DNA of 64,000 nt. Origin: UBA1431 sp002329665. Its GTDB lineage: Bacteria; Bacillota; Clostridia; Christensenellales; UBA1431. A model generated the notes under the pieces. It was not told the origin of the DNA and did no database searches. It saw only the letters and a program-made list of their open reading frames with translations. The position numbers and the translations under genes are program-made. The stretch lies in NCBI GenBank assembly GCA_040772545.1, contig JAXGXY010000005.1:1-64000 (forward strand), read 5' to 3'. Position 1 is the first letter of the stretch. The number at the start of each line of letters is the position of its first letter. This document shows, piece by piece, positions 34,985 through 42,823 of this stretch.

Positions 34985-36835
34985 CTACCCCTTCTTAGCG
35001 CGCCTCCCGTCGGCAAGCTCGGTCATCTCCCGCAGGGTGAGCCCCGCAAAGAGTTCGTCGGCATCGACGAAGATGCCCCACTCGTCCTCTATCGCGCAGG
35101 CGAGGTCGATGAGCTTGAGCGAATCGCCCCCCAGCGCGGCGAAGTTGCTGTCCAAAGCGATCTCCTCCGCGGGCAGCGACAAAACGCCGCTCCAGAGCCC
35201 GGCCATCACGCCCAAGGACCCCGTCAGCCCTTTCTTTTCCCCGCCTGCAAGGTTCATCGCCGTTTCGGCGAAGGCGCCCCGCTCCCACTGTACGGCCAGC
35301 GCGAGCCGGTCCACGCCGCCCTTGGCCGTCCGCGGCAGCCGGGGCAGCGTTACGCCCCGCGTCAGCGGGAGCCCCCACGCCTCCGACACGGCGCGCGCGG
35401 CCTCTTCCAGCTGCCCGCGCCCGGCGGCCTCGCCGAATATCACCAGCCCGCCGCCCGCCTCGACCAGCGCGAAAGCGCCCGTGCCCGCGGCTTCGCGGGC
35501 CGTGTGCTCCAGGTCGGTGCGCACGTAGTTGTTGCCGTGGAGGCAGACCACGTCCTTGTGCCGGGCAAACACCGTCAGCCAGCCGTCCCTGAAATACCCG
35601 AGGTCCCCCGTGTCCAGCCAGCCGTTTTCGTCGGGGTTTTTCGGCGCGCCCGCCGGCGGCTTCCAGTAGCCCTCCATCACGTTGGTCCCCTTCACGCGGA
35701 TGACGCCGAGGTGCCCATCGGGCAGTTTCTCTCCGGCAAGGTCCCATATTTCCACGTCGTTGCAGTCGTCCAGCACGCCCAGGGCGACGCGGGACAGGCA
35801 CCGCCCCCCTTCCCCTTCGTCCATGAACCGGAGCCTGCCGCCTATGGAAACGCTGGCCGGGTCGATCCTGTGGACCCGCATAGACGAGCCGGGCGGGTTG
35901 TAGCAGATGCCCATCGTGGCCTCGCTCATGCCGTAGGCGGGAAGCAGTACGCCTTTTTTCCAGCCGAAGGGCGCCATCGCCTCCACGAAGCCTTCCAGGA
36001 CGCGGGGTTTGAGGTCCTCGCCGCCGCAGAAGCAGACGTACATGCTCGAAAGGTCCGTCTCCCCCTTCACGAGGTTTGCGGCGCCGCGCGCGGCCAGGTC
36101 CAGCCCGAACAGGGAACTGCCCGTGACCGTCGCGCCAAATTCGCTCAGCTTCTGCGCCCACAGGCCCGGTTGGGCCACGAACCTGCCGGTGTCCATCAGG
36201 TACTGGTCGAAATCGTTGAAGAGCGGGACGAGGTGGTTGCCCACCACCCCGAAGATGTGGGAGAGCGGGAGCCAGCTCAGGTACCGCTCGCGCACGCCGG
36301 GCCGCACGATGACGCTGCTGGCCAGCGCCCCCTCGTAGAGGTTCGCCCCGGTCAACACGGCGCAGCGCGGCGAAGCCGCCGTGCCCGACGTGTACTGCAG
36401 CAGCGCCGGGTCCCCGTCCTTCATCGGGTGGACGGTGCCCGCCCTTCCCGCGTCCAGCCCCGGATAATAAAGGGTATCCCGCCGATCCTCGAACAGCCCC
36501 GGCACGTCCGTCAACAGCGCGGGATCGTCGTGGCGTTCCCGCACCGCCGAAATGAAGTCCCGCCCCTGTTCGCCCGCCGCGGACGGCATCGAAACGGGCA
36601 CGATCCCGCCGAGCCAGCACGCCCACAGGGCGGTCACGCAGGCGCGCACCCCCCTGAGCCTGAGCAGCAGGTGCCGCCCGGGGTCGACGCCGCCCCGCTG
36701 GAGCGCGCCGAGGAGCGCAAGCGCCCTTTCGTACAACTGCGCGTAGGTCTCCGTCGTCTCCCCACCTTCGGATTCGAGGCAGGTGAGGGTGGAAACGCTG
36801 TTGCTGAGCCTGTGCAGGCATTGCTGGATGTTCAT
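34985..36835 (-). CDS. AMP-dependent acyl ligase fused to a carrier-protein domain
   Basis: The 616-residue protein activates a carboxylic acid as acyl-AMP and can hold it on its own carrier domain. ALLQYTSGTAASPRCAVL is the A3 phosphate loop, PAYGMSEATMGICYNPP the A5 region, GWLDTGDLGYFRDGWL the A7/A8 hinge. The last 80 residues form an ACP/PCP domain with phosphopantetheine site LGGDSLKLIDL. It lies 10 nt after the SDR gene, as last gene of the lipB/lipoyl/SDR operon. The substrate acid is unknown; no polyketide or peptide synthetase is present. Confidence 0.87.
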   Translation of the reverse strand: MNIQQCLHRLSNSVSTLTCLESEGGETTETYAQLYERALALLGALQRGGVDPGRHLLLRLRGVRACVTALWACWLGGIVPVSMPSAAGEQGRDFISAVRERHDDPALLTDVPGLFEDRRDTLYYPGLDAGRAGTVHPMKDGDPALLQYTSGTAASPRCAVLTGANLYEGALASSVIVRPGVRERYLSWLPLSHIFGVVGNHLVPLFNDFDQYLMDTGRFVAQPGLWAQKLSEFGATVTGSSLFGLDLAARGAANLVKGETDLSSMYVCFCGGEDLKPRVLEGFVEAMAPFGWKKGVLLPAYGMSEATMGICYNPPGSSMRVHRIDPASVSIGGRLRFMDEGEGGRCLSRVALGVLDDCNDVEIWDLAGEKLPDGHLGVIRVKGTNVMEGYWKPPAGAPKNPDENGWLDTGDLGYFRDGWLTVFARHKDVVCLHGNNYVRTDLEHTAREAAGTGAFALVEAGGGLVIFGEAAGRGQLEEAARAVSEAWGLPLTRGVTLPRLPRTAKGGVDRLALAVQWERGAFAETAMNLAGGEKKGLTGSLGVMAGLWSGVLSLPAEEIALDSNFAALGGDSLKLIDLACAIEDEWGIFVDADELFAGLTLREMTELADGRRAKKG

Positions 36836-36845
36836 GCTGCGGCAC

Positions 36846-37595
36846 CTACCCCATCATCGTATACCCGCCATCGACCGCGATCACCTGGCCGACGATGTAG
36901 TCGCTTTCGTGGGAACAGAGGAAGGAGATCACGCCGGTGAGGTCCTCGACCCTTCCCAGCCTGCCCGCGGGCGTCTGCCGGGTCTGTTCCTTCAGGGAAA
37001 TCGCCGGGAAATTCACCTTGGCCGTATCGGTCTCGACGATGCCCGGCGCCACGGCGTTGACCTGGATGTTCAGCCGGGCGCACTCCCGCGCGAGCGCCTT
37101 GGTGAACGCGATGACGCCGCCCTTGGACGCCGAGTAGTGGGACAGGCCGAAACCGCCTATGCGGCCGGCTACGGAGGCCATGTTTATGATCTTGCCGCGC
37201 TTTTGCCGGGCCATTATAGGGTAGATGGCCTTGGTCGCAAGGAAGGTGCCGGTCAGGTCGATGCCGATGACCTGGTTCCAGTCTTCGAGCGTCATGTCCT
37301 CGAAAAGCTTCACGGGGAAGACCCCGGCGTTGTTGATGAGCGCGTCCACCTTACCGTACCTGTCCATCACGGCTTCGGCCATCGCGAGCGTGTCCGCCTC
37401 CACGGAGACGTCGCACCGTATGGCCATCGAATCCCTGGTCGATAGCGTGCCGCACGCTTCCCTCGCCGTGTCGATGTTGCGCCCCAGCACCACGACGCTG
37501 GCCCCCTCGTCGCTGAGCTGCTGCGCTATGGAAAGGCCGATGCCCCGCGATGAGCCCGTTACGACCATCACTTTCCCCTCGTGTTTCCCCGCCAT
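36846..37595 (-). CDS. Short-chain dehydrogenase/reductase (FabG-like)
   Basis: The 249-residue SDR has the cofactor motif TGSSRGIGLSIAQQL, the structural NNAGV, and the catalytic Ser...Tyr-x-x-x-Lys in MASVAGRIGGFGLSHYSASK, plus the C-terminal NAVAPGIVETDT and DGGYTMMG. GGAGGACGC precedes the ATG. FabG-type enzymes reduce 3-oxoacyl-carrier substrates; with the neighbouring lipoyl carrier and ligase-ACP it could act on a carrier-bound acyl group, but other small alcohols or ketones (as in acetoin reductase) are equally possible. An Arg rather than an acidic residue follows strand 2 (VLGRNIDTA), which fits NADPH. Confidence 0.87.
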   Translation of the reverse strand: MAGKHEGKVMVVTGSSRGIGLSIAQQLSDEGASVVVLGRNIDTAREACGTLSTRDSMAIRCDVSVEADTLAMAEAVMDRYGKVDALINNAGVFPVKLFEDMTLEDWNQVIGIDLTGTFLATKAIYPIMARQKRGKIINMASVAGRIGGFGLSHYSASKGGVIAFTKALARECARLNIQVNAVAPGIVETDTAKVNFPAISLKEQTRQTPAGRLGRVEDLTGVISFLCSHESDYIVGQVIAVDGGYTMMG

Positions 37596-37608
37596 GCGTC
37601 CTCCTTTT

Positions 37609-37845
37609 TTAAGCCTCGATGATGGCGATGACCTGTCCGACTTCGATCGTGTCGCCTTCCTGAGCGAGGAACATCGCCACGGTCCCGTCGGCCGGGGCCT
37701 CGATGTACACCGCGATCTTGTCGGTGGTGGCCTCGGCTATCTCATCGCCCTCCCGCACGGCGTCGCCGACGCCCACCAGCCACTGGCGCAGCTTGATGGA
37801 CTTGGCGCCTTCCGCAAACTCGGGCACGGTTATTTCGATCTTCAT
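37609..37845 (-). CDS. Stand-alone lipoyl-domain carrier protein
   Basis: The whole 78-residue protein is one biotinyl/lipoyl domain. ITVPEFAEGAKSIKLRQWLV at the start and IAEATTDKIAVYIEAP around the hairpin turn are typical; the Thr-Asp-Lys triplet, Lys about residue 43, marks lipoylation rather than biotinylation (Met-Lys-Met). It resembles the E2 lipoyl domain of 2-oxoacid dehydrogenases, but no E2 catalytic core, E1 or E3 is nearby, and it is not GcvH-length. It lies 6 nt after lipB and 13 nt before the SDR, so all three are co-transcribed. It is probably a swinging-arm carrier for a new partner. Confidence 0.88.
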   Translation of the reverse strand: MKIEITVPEFAEGAKSIKLRQWLVGVGDAVREGDEIAEATTDKIAVYIEAPADGTVAMFLAQEGDTIEVGQVIAIIEA

Positions 37846-37851
37846 ATCCTT

Positions 37852-38553
37852 TTAACCCTTTCCAGTCGGTGTATACGTTCCGGCCGGGGCCGTCTTAAGG
37901 TCCCACTCCACAGCGCTCAACCCGAACACAGATTCGAAGGCGGCAAGCCAGTCGTCCCGCACGCGCGCGTACGAAAGATCGCCCCGCCCGAGCAGTTTTA
38001 GCGACGTCACGCCCATGCCGCGGAGGCCGCAGGGCACGATGGCCGAAAAATGCTCCATGTCCGGACGGATGTTGACCGCCAGCCCGTGCATCGTGACGCC
38101 GTGGGAAACGGCGACTCCTGCGGCCGCCACTTTCAGGCCCCCGGCCCATACGCCGGTCTTGCCCTCGATGCGGCCCGCCGCCAGGCCGTATCCGGCGAGC
38201 AGGCGTATCACGGTCTCCTCCAGCGCCCTCAGGTAGTCGAGCGCGGTCGATACGTACCGTCTGAAATGCAGTATGGGGGAGATCACTATTTGGCCCGGGC
38301 CGTGGTAGGTGACGTCGCCGCCCCGTCCGACCTCCCGCACTTCGATGCCCGCGGCCTCGAGCCGTTCGGGCGTCCAAAGGAGGTGTTCCTCGCGGCCGCT
38401 CCTGCCCAGGGTGATCACGGGCGGGTTCTCCTGGAACAGCACGGCGTCGCCGTGCGTTCCTTTCCAGCACCCTTCGTGAAGCCTTCGCTGCAGGGAAAAC
38501 GCCTCGTCATACCCGATCAGTCCCAGATCGAGCCAGTGGATGCACTCCTTCAT
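37852..38553 (-). CDS. lipB: Octanoyl-[ACP]:protein octanoyltransferase LipB
   Basis: The 233-residue enzyme moves octanoate from ACP to the lipoyl lysine of target proteins. VGRGGDVTYHGPGQIVISPI holds the conserved His-Gly-Pro-Gly motif; GGLKVAAAGVAVSHGVTMHG carries the catalytic Lys, and IVPCGLRGMGVTSL the acyl-binding Cys. The ATG at 38553 follows GGAAGGAAAGG; a longer frame to 38598 lies over the terminator hairpin. It is the first gene of the operon and its obvious client is the lipoyl protein encoded next. The lipoyl synthase gene lipA is not in the window. Confidence 0.93.
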   Translation of the reverse strand: MKECIHWLDLGLIGYDEAFSLQRRLHEGCWKGTHGDAVLFQENPPVITLGRSGREEHLLWTPERLEAAGIEVREVGRGGDVTYHGPGQIVISPILHFRRYVSTALDYLRALEETVIRLLAGYGLAAGRIEGKTGVWAGGLKVAAAGVAVSHGVTMHGLAVNIRPDMEHFSAIVPCGLRGMGVTSLKLLGRGDLSYARVRDDWLAAFESVFGLSAVEWDLKTAPAGTYTPTGKG

Positions 38554-38580
38554 CAGCCTTTCCTTCCGGCCGAAAAGAGA

Positions 38581-38612
38581 CGAGGGATCCCGGAACATGC
38601 CGGGATCCCTCG
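38581..38612 (-). terminator. Terminator between the DUF362 gene and lipB
   Basis: CGAGGGATCCCGG and its exact complement form a 13-bp stem with a 6-nt loop. On the minus strand TCTCTTTT follows. It lies 10 nt past the DUF362 stop and separates that gene from lipB. Confidence 0.75.
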
Positions 38613-38622
38613 CATGCAGAGC

Positions 38623-39921
38623 CTACTTCTTCGCCAACGCCTGGAGGTCTCCGTTCAACTGCGCGAAGATGTACACCGGCGCACAGCCCGGATAGTACGT
38701 GACGGTCTTTGCGACTTTGGCCGCTTCTTCGATCTTCGGCTTGGACGGGAACAGCTTCCAGCAGTCGCCGCAGACGAACAGGTTCTTGTCCCTGCAGATC
38801 TCCGGGTCGAAATCCGGTACGCCGCCCGCGACCACCACGACTTCGCCGTGCTTTGCGAGGAAGTCGGGCAGGTCGATGCCGGAGAGCGCGAAGGAGTCCA
38901 GCGCGCCGCGCACGTTGACGTAGCAGCCGCCGCAGGTCTGCTGGAACACGCAGGTCAGCCCGTCGTACATGCCCATCGGGTTGTCGTTCGGACGTTTGAA
39001 ATGCTTCATCACGTTTTCGACCTTTTCGCCCACGACTTCGATTTTCTCAAGGTCGAGTTCGCCCTGGCCTTCGACCCCTGCGCAGCGCACGGCCGGGATC
39101 TCCATGGGCTGGAACCCCATGATCGTGGCGGTTACGGCGTCCACGGCCACGGTGTCCTGTCCGGCGAGGATCAGGTTCATCTCGATCGGCGATCCGGCGT
39201 GCGGGCCCTGGCCCTCCATGCCGATGATGCCGTCGATGATGGTCAGGTCGGCCTTGCGTATCCTGTAGAGGTCGGCCATCTTCTGGCCGAGGTCGATGCG
39301 GTGCGCGCCCTGCTGCTGGTCGCTCGGGTGCACGTTGGGGATGATGCCGTTCCAGTTCTTCAGTCCGAGCGTGACCGTGCCGGCCAGATGGACCTTCATC
39401 TTGGGCAGGTTGATGACGACGTCGGCGTCGAGGAACGGCTTGAACACGGCGGCCTTCTTGAAGATTCTGGCGCCGGGGATGTCCATTTCCACGACTTCCT
39501 CTTCGTCGAAGTAGATGACCTCGTCCACGCCGCCGAGGCGCGCGGCTTCCTCCATCCCGGACTCCGCGAAAGCGGGCTTGGCCCGCCCGACATGCATGCC
39601 CAGGGACGGGTTGTCGCCCAGTACGACCCTGGCTGCCTTGGAATTCTCCTTCACGTAGGCAACGACCGCTTCAACGGTCCGCGGGTCGACGACGGCGAAA
39701 CTCTCGGGCGGGGCTTGGAATGCCAGGTTGGGTTTGATCAGCACCGTTTGGCCTTCTTTGATGATCGCGTCCAGAGAGCCGATGGAAAGTTCGACAGCTT
39801 TTGCGACGGCGGCTTTGATCTTGGCCACGTCCTCTTCCTTGCGGACATACTTGCCGGCGATGAATCCGTCATTGCCTTCTGGCTTTTCACACCTGACGAC
39901 TGCAACCTTGGGTTTGCTCAT
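38623..39921 (-). CDS. DUF362 family protein, probable metal-cluster protein
   Basis: The 432-residue protein begins MSKPKVAVVRCEKPEGNDGF. The DUF362 core is visible in TVLIKPNLAFQAPPE, VINLPKMKVHLAGTVTLGLK and LTIIDGIIGMEGQGPHAGS. Cysteines in CVFQQTCGGCYVNVRG and CRDKNLFVCGDCWK near the C-terminus may bind a cluster or zinc; no standard 2[4Fe-4S] ferredoxin pattern is present. AGGGGGCATTACA precedes the ATG. The family is common in anaerobes and its biochemistry is unclear. It is transcribed from a near-consensus promoter and ended by a hairpin, so it is monocistronic. Confidence 0.85.
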   Translation of the reverse strand: MSKPKVAVVRCEKPEGNDGFIAGKYVRKEEDVAKIKAAVAKAVELSIGSLDAIIKEGQTVLIKPNLAFQAPPESFAVVDPRTVEAVVAYVKENSKAARVVLGDNPSLGMHVGRAKPAFAESGMEEAARLGGVDEVIYFDEEEVVEMDIPGARIFKKAAVFKPFLDADVVINLPKMKVHLAGTVTLGLKNWNGIIPNVHPSDQQQGAHRIDLGQKMADLYRIRKADLTIIDGIIGMEGQGPHAGSPIEMNLILAGQDTVAVDAVTATIMGFQPMEIPAVRCAGVEGQGELDLEKIEVVGEKVENVMKHFKRPNDNPMGMYDGLTCVFQQTCGGCYVNVRGALDSFALSGIDLPDFLAKHGEVVVVAGGVPDFDPEICRDKNLFVCGDCWKLFPSKPKIEEAAKVAKTVTYYPGCAPVYIFAQLNGDLQALAKK

Positions 39922-40066
39922 TGTAATGCCCCCTAAGAAATGATTTTTGGAAAGCGCCAGGGACACCAAAAGAAGTGAAGGCTTAGATGCGGGGGTCGGC
40001 CGGACCTACCATACATAGGATGATATGTATATACAGGCGCCGGCATCCAACACTTTCCATAATTAA

Positions 40067-40095
40067 AATATACATTTTACGGAGTTTTATGTCAA
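40067..40095 (-). promoter_or_regulatory. Strong candidate promoter of the DUF362 gene
   Basis: On the minus strand TTGACA (40095-40090) and TATATT (40072-40067) are exactly 17 nt apart in AT-rich DNA, giving a 5' leader of about 140 nt before the ATG at 39921. The rest of the 39922-40265 gap has no gene. Confidence 0.75.
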
Positions 40096-40265
40096 CAATT
40101 CCGTGTCGTATTCAACACATTTCTATCATACTGTAGAGGAACGTATACCGTAACTTGCCTGAATATGGATTTGCGCCGCTATTTGGCGGGCCGCCGGCTC
40201 GCTGGAATGCGGGGGATTGCATCCCCCACCCCCTCCGCTTGTAACGTAGTTTGCGCTGGCATGCA

Positions 40266-41417
40266 TTAACTCCTCCTGAACACGGAAAGCGCCCACATCA
40301 GGGGGTTCGCCTTCACCAGCCGGACAGCCCCCAGTATGCACATCTCGTGGCAACACATGCACCCGATGCATTTTGAATAGTCGATGCGCTTCGTCTCCCG
40401 GTCGATGACCTGCATCGGGCAGCTGTCCACGCATATGCCGCAGTCTTTGCAGGCTTTAAGGTCGATCTGCGGCCGGGTCTTCATCAGCCCCACGAACCTT
40501 TGAAGCGCGCCCGAACCGCCGCGGCTGAGCATCCTGGGGGGCAGCCGGAAATCCTTCAGGCTCGGCGGCGCGTCGTAGTCGCCGCATACATCGATCGCAT
40601 CCAGCCGCCACTGCCCCAGGCCGCGGCGAAGCGCGGCGCGGTAGATGGGCAGTTCCTGCAATTCAAGGCCCATCATCTTTGCGGCCACCGCGTCGACCGC
40701 CAGCGCGTCGGTGCCGAGGAGCAGCTTTTTAGCGGGGAACCTGCGGCCGGACACGGGCCCCAGTTTGTCCATCGCCGTCACCCCGTCAACGATATGGAGC
40801 CCCGCGCGCACGGCCGAATGGATGTCGCACAGGACTTCGCCCAGGGCTTCGGCGGTGGGCGACGCCCTGTGGTAGAGCGCCTTTCCCAGCCCGGGCACGC
40901 AGCCGAAAAGATTCTTTAACGCCAGCGTCACGACCGCCGCCGTGTGCGTCTTCAGCTTGGGCACGTTTATCACGAAGTCGGCGTCGAACATCGGCCGGGC
41001 GAGGTGCATCGCGCCGCCGCCGGCGGTTTTCACCTCGGCGACGCCCTCCCTGTCGAAGTTCTTGACGATGGCGCCCTCTTCCTTAGCCATTTGCTCGATG
41101 CCCGAAACCTGCAGGGTCCGGCCGGTCTGCGCCCTTCCCGCGATCGCCCCGCCCGAGCTGTCGCCCACCCAGACGTTGCAGCCGCGCCCCTTCAGTATGC
41201 GGACCAGCGCCCGCACGAGTTCGCAGTGGGTCACGGCGGCCGACTCGGGGGGCATGGGCCGTATCAGGTTCAACTTGAGCAGCACGGTAGAGCCCGGCCT
41301 TACCCACCTGTCCCAGCCGCCGAGCAGGGCGGCCCCTTCGTCGAGCTTTTTTGCCAGCAGGGCGGCGTCGTACGCCGCGCACTCCATGACCGCGACCTTG
41401 CAGCTTTTGTTCTCCAT
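40266..41417 (-). CDS. DUF362 protein with C-terminal 2[4Fe-4S] ferredoxin domain
   Basis: The 383-residue protein has the DUF362 core (TVLLKLNLIRPMPPESAAVT, FVINVPKLKTHTAAVVTLAL, LHIVDGVTAMDKLGP), then a ferredoxin domain with CKDCGICVDSCPMQV and CIGCMCCHEMCILGA, each a CxxCxxCxxxC set. It is a paralogue of the 38623-39921 protein, which lacks the ferredoxin. The ATG at 41417 is 7 nt after GGGAGA; an in-frame GTG lies 6 nt upstream. It probably takes part in low-potential electron transfer. Its substrate is unknown. Confidence 0.87.
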   Translation of the reverse strand: MENKSCKVAVMECAAYDAALLAKKLDEGAALLGGWDRWVRPGSTVLLKLNLIRPMPPESAAVTHCELVRALVRILKGRGCNVWVGDSSGGAIAGRAQTGRTLQVSGIEQMAKEEGAIVKNFDREGVAEVKTAGGGAMHLARPMFDADFVINVPKLKTHTAAVVTLALKNLFGCVPGLGKALYHRASPTAEALGEVLCDIHSAVRAGLHIVDGVTAMDKLGPVSGRRFPAKKLLLGTDALAVDAVAAKMMGLELQELPIYRAALRRGLGQWRLDAIDVCGDYDAPPSLKDFRLPPRMLSRGGSGALQRFVGLMKTRPQIDLKACKDCGICVDSCPMQVIDRETKRIDYSKCIGCMCCHEMCILGAVRLVKANPLMWALSVFRRS

Positions 41418-41541
41418 TTGCACATCTCCCTACCCTGCGTCACGGGTTATTCTACCATACGGGAGACGTTTTTTCACGGCGGCCGGCAAAGGAAAAGCCA
41501 ACGCAAACGAAGCCTGCGTTGCGGTCCGGCGCCTCCTCGTC

Positions 41542-42372
41542 CTACTCCGATAGCGTGCTGCCTTCTTGGGCCTCCGACACTTCCTCGGCGTATCCCGGCC
41601 ACGCCTCCGTTATCGCGAAGCCGCCCGGCGCCAGGTCGGGGCGCGTGTTAGGCAGCGGGGCGCGGACCAGCTTCTTCTTGATGGCTTTGGCCTCTTCGTC
41701 GTCGTACCTGCCCGGTATCACCTGAACTTCCGTTCCCGGCGCGACGTTGTAATAGACCCAGCGCGCGTCGGGCACGAGCAGGCGGATGCAGCCGTGCGAG
41801 GCGCGCGTCCCCAGGTTCCGGTAAGAAGAATTGGTGTAATACTTCGCGTTCCTCGCCGAGTAGAGGATCGAATGGAAATATATGTTGCGCGTAAGCTGGC
41901 TCCAGTACTGGCCGTACACGCGGTACTTCGTGAAACAGGAAAAGCGCTTGCGGTCCGAACCCATCCTGAACGTGCCGGTGGGCGTGGGATTCCTGTAACT
42001 CCCGCTGGTACAGACCATGTACCTGACGGGTACGGTGTATTCCCCGTTTTCGTCACTCGTGTACACCGTGATGAACTGGTGGCAGACGTTGACGACGAGC
42101 CTGTAGGTCCCGGCTTCGGGAGGCGGGGGCGGGTCCGAATAATCCCCGTTGTCCCCGACCAGTTCTTCAAAACGCATCACCGTCGTCGGAGCGAGCGCCT
42201 CGAAAGGGGTCTCGGTGGGAACCGGGGTTGGCGTAGGCTCCGGGGTGGGCAAAGGGGTCTGCGTTACGCCGGGCGTTTGTGTCCTTGGGTTCATGACCGC
42301 CTTGTCGCAGCCGCACAATGCGGCGGCGCAAGCAAAAATAAGAATCAGTATCGTAATAGGTTTTTGTTTCAC
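41542..42372 (-). CDS. L,D-transpeptidase (YkuD domain) lipoprotein
   Basis: The 276-residue cell-wall enzyme forms 3-3 peptidoglycan cross-links or anchors proteins. The start is a GTG at 42372 after GGGAGGACCGGGC. KPITILILIFACAAALCG-C is a lipoprotein signal, then a Pro/Thr-rich linker (TPLPTPEPTPTPVPTETP). The catalytic domain shows YRLVVNVCHQFITVYT, SYRNPTPTGTFRMG, NIYFHSILYS and ASHGCIRLLVPDARWVY with the active His and Cys. The domain is complete. Confidence 0.92.
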   Translation of the reverse strand: MKQKPITILILIFACAAALCGCDKAVMNPRTQTPGVTQTPLPTPEPTPTPVPTETPFEALAPTTVMRFEELVGDNGDYSDPPPPPEAGTYRLVVNVCHQFITVYTSDENGEYTVPVRYMVCTSGSYRNPTPTGTFRMGSDRKRFSCFTKYRVYGQYWSQLTRNIYFHSILYSARNAKYYTNSSYRNLGTRASHGCIRLLVPDARWVYYNVAPGTEVQVIPGRYDDEEAKAIKKKLVRAPLPNTRPDLAPGGFAITEAWPGYAEEVSEAQEGSTLSE

Positions 42373-42823
42373 GCCCGGTCCTCCCGCTGCAACTATCGCT
42401 AAGCTTACGCTGCACAGCCCGAAAAACGCCTCCACAACAGGCACGGCCGCGTATATTTCTGTTATATTCTACAAAAGGCTACAAATTCCTTCTTTCGACA
42501 CATTTCTATCACAAAAAAGCCGGTACGTGCGCTTTTTTGCGGCATCGAATCTGGGGACCGCAATCCCCGGCCGTTCAACCGCAACACTCGGCAATCGGCG
42601 GCCTCCCCGGAGCCCGGAGGCCAAAACCCCGGCCGTTCGATGGAGAAGGGGCTCGCGTTCGCGTTGGAGACAAACAAAATTATGCCGTCTATGCCTGCCC
42701 GTCTTTTTACCTGTTCACATCGGCGGTAGATTTTACCATCCGGCGGTTATATAATTTGTATGATGGTTGCACAAAAGGATCGGGGGCGCGGCTGCCGGCA
42801 GGTTGCCGTCCGGGGGAGATATG
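42373..42823 (+). promoter_or_regulatory. Divergent intergenic region with a -10 box
   Basis: Between the divergent transpeptidase and SpoIID genes I see no coding frame. TATAAT at 42750-42755 lies about 70 nt upstream of the SpoIID gene; a weak -35 (TAGATT) stands 17 nt before it. Several GC inverted repeats (CCGGCCGTTCRA words at 42568 and 42632) are repeated here. Confidence 0.4.
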
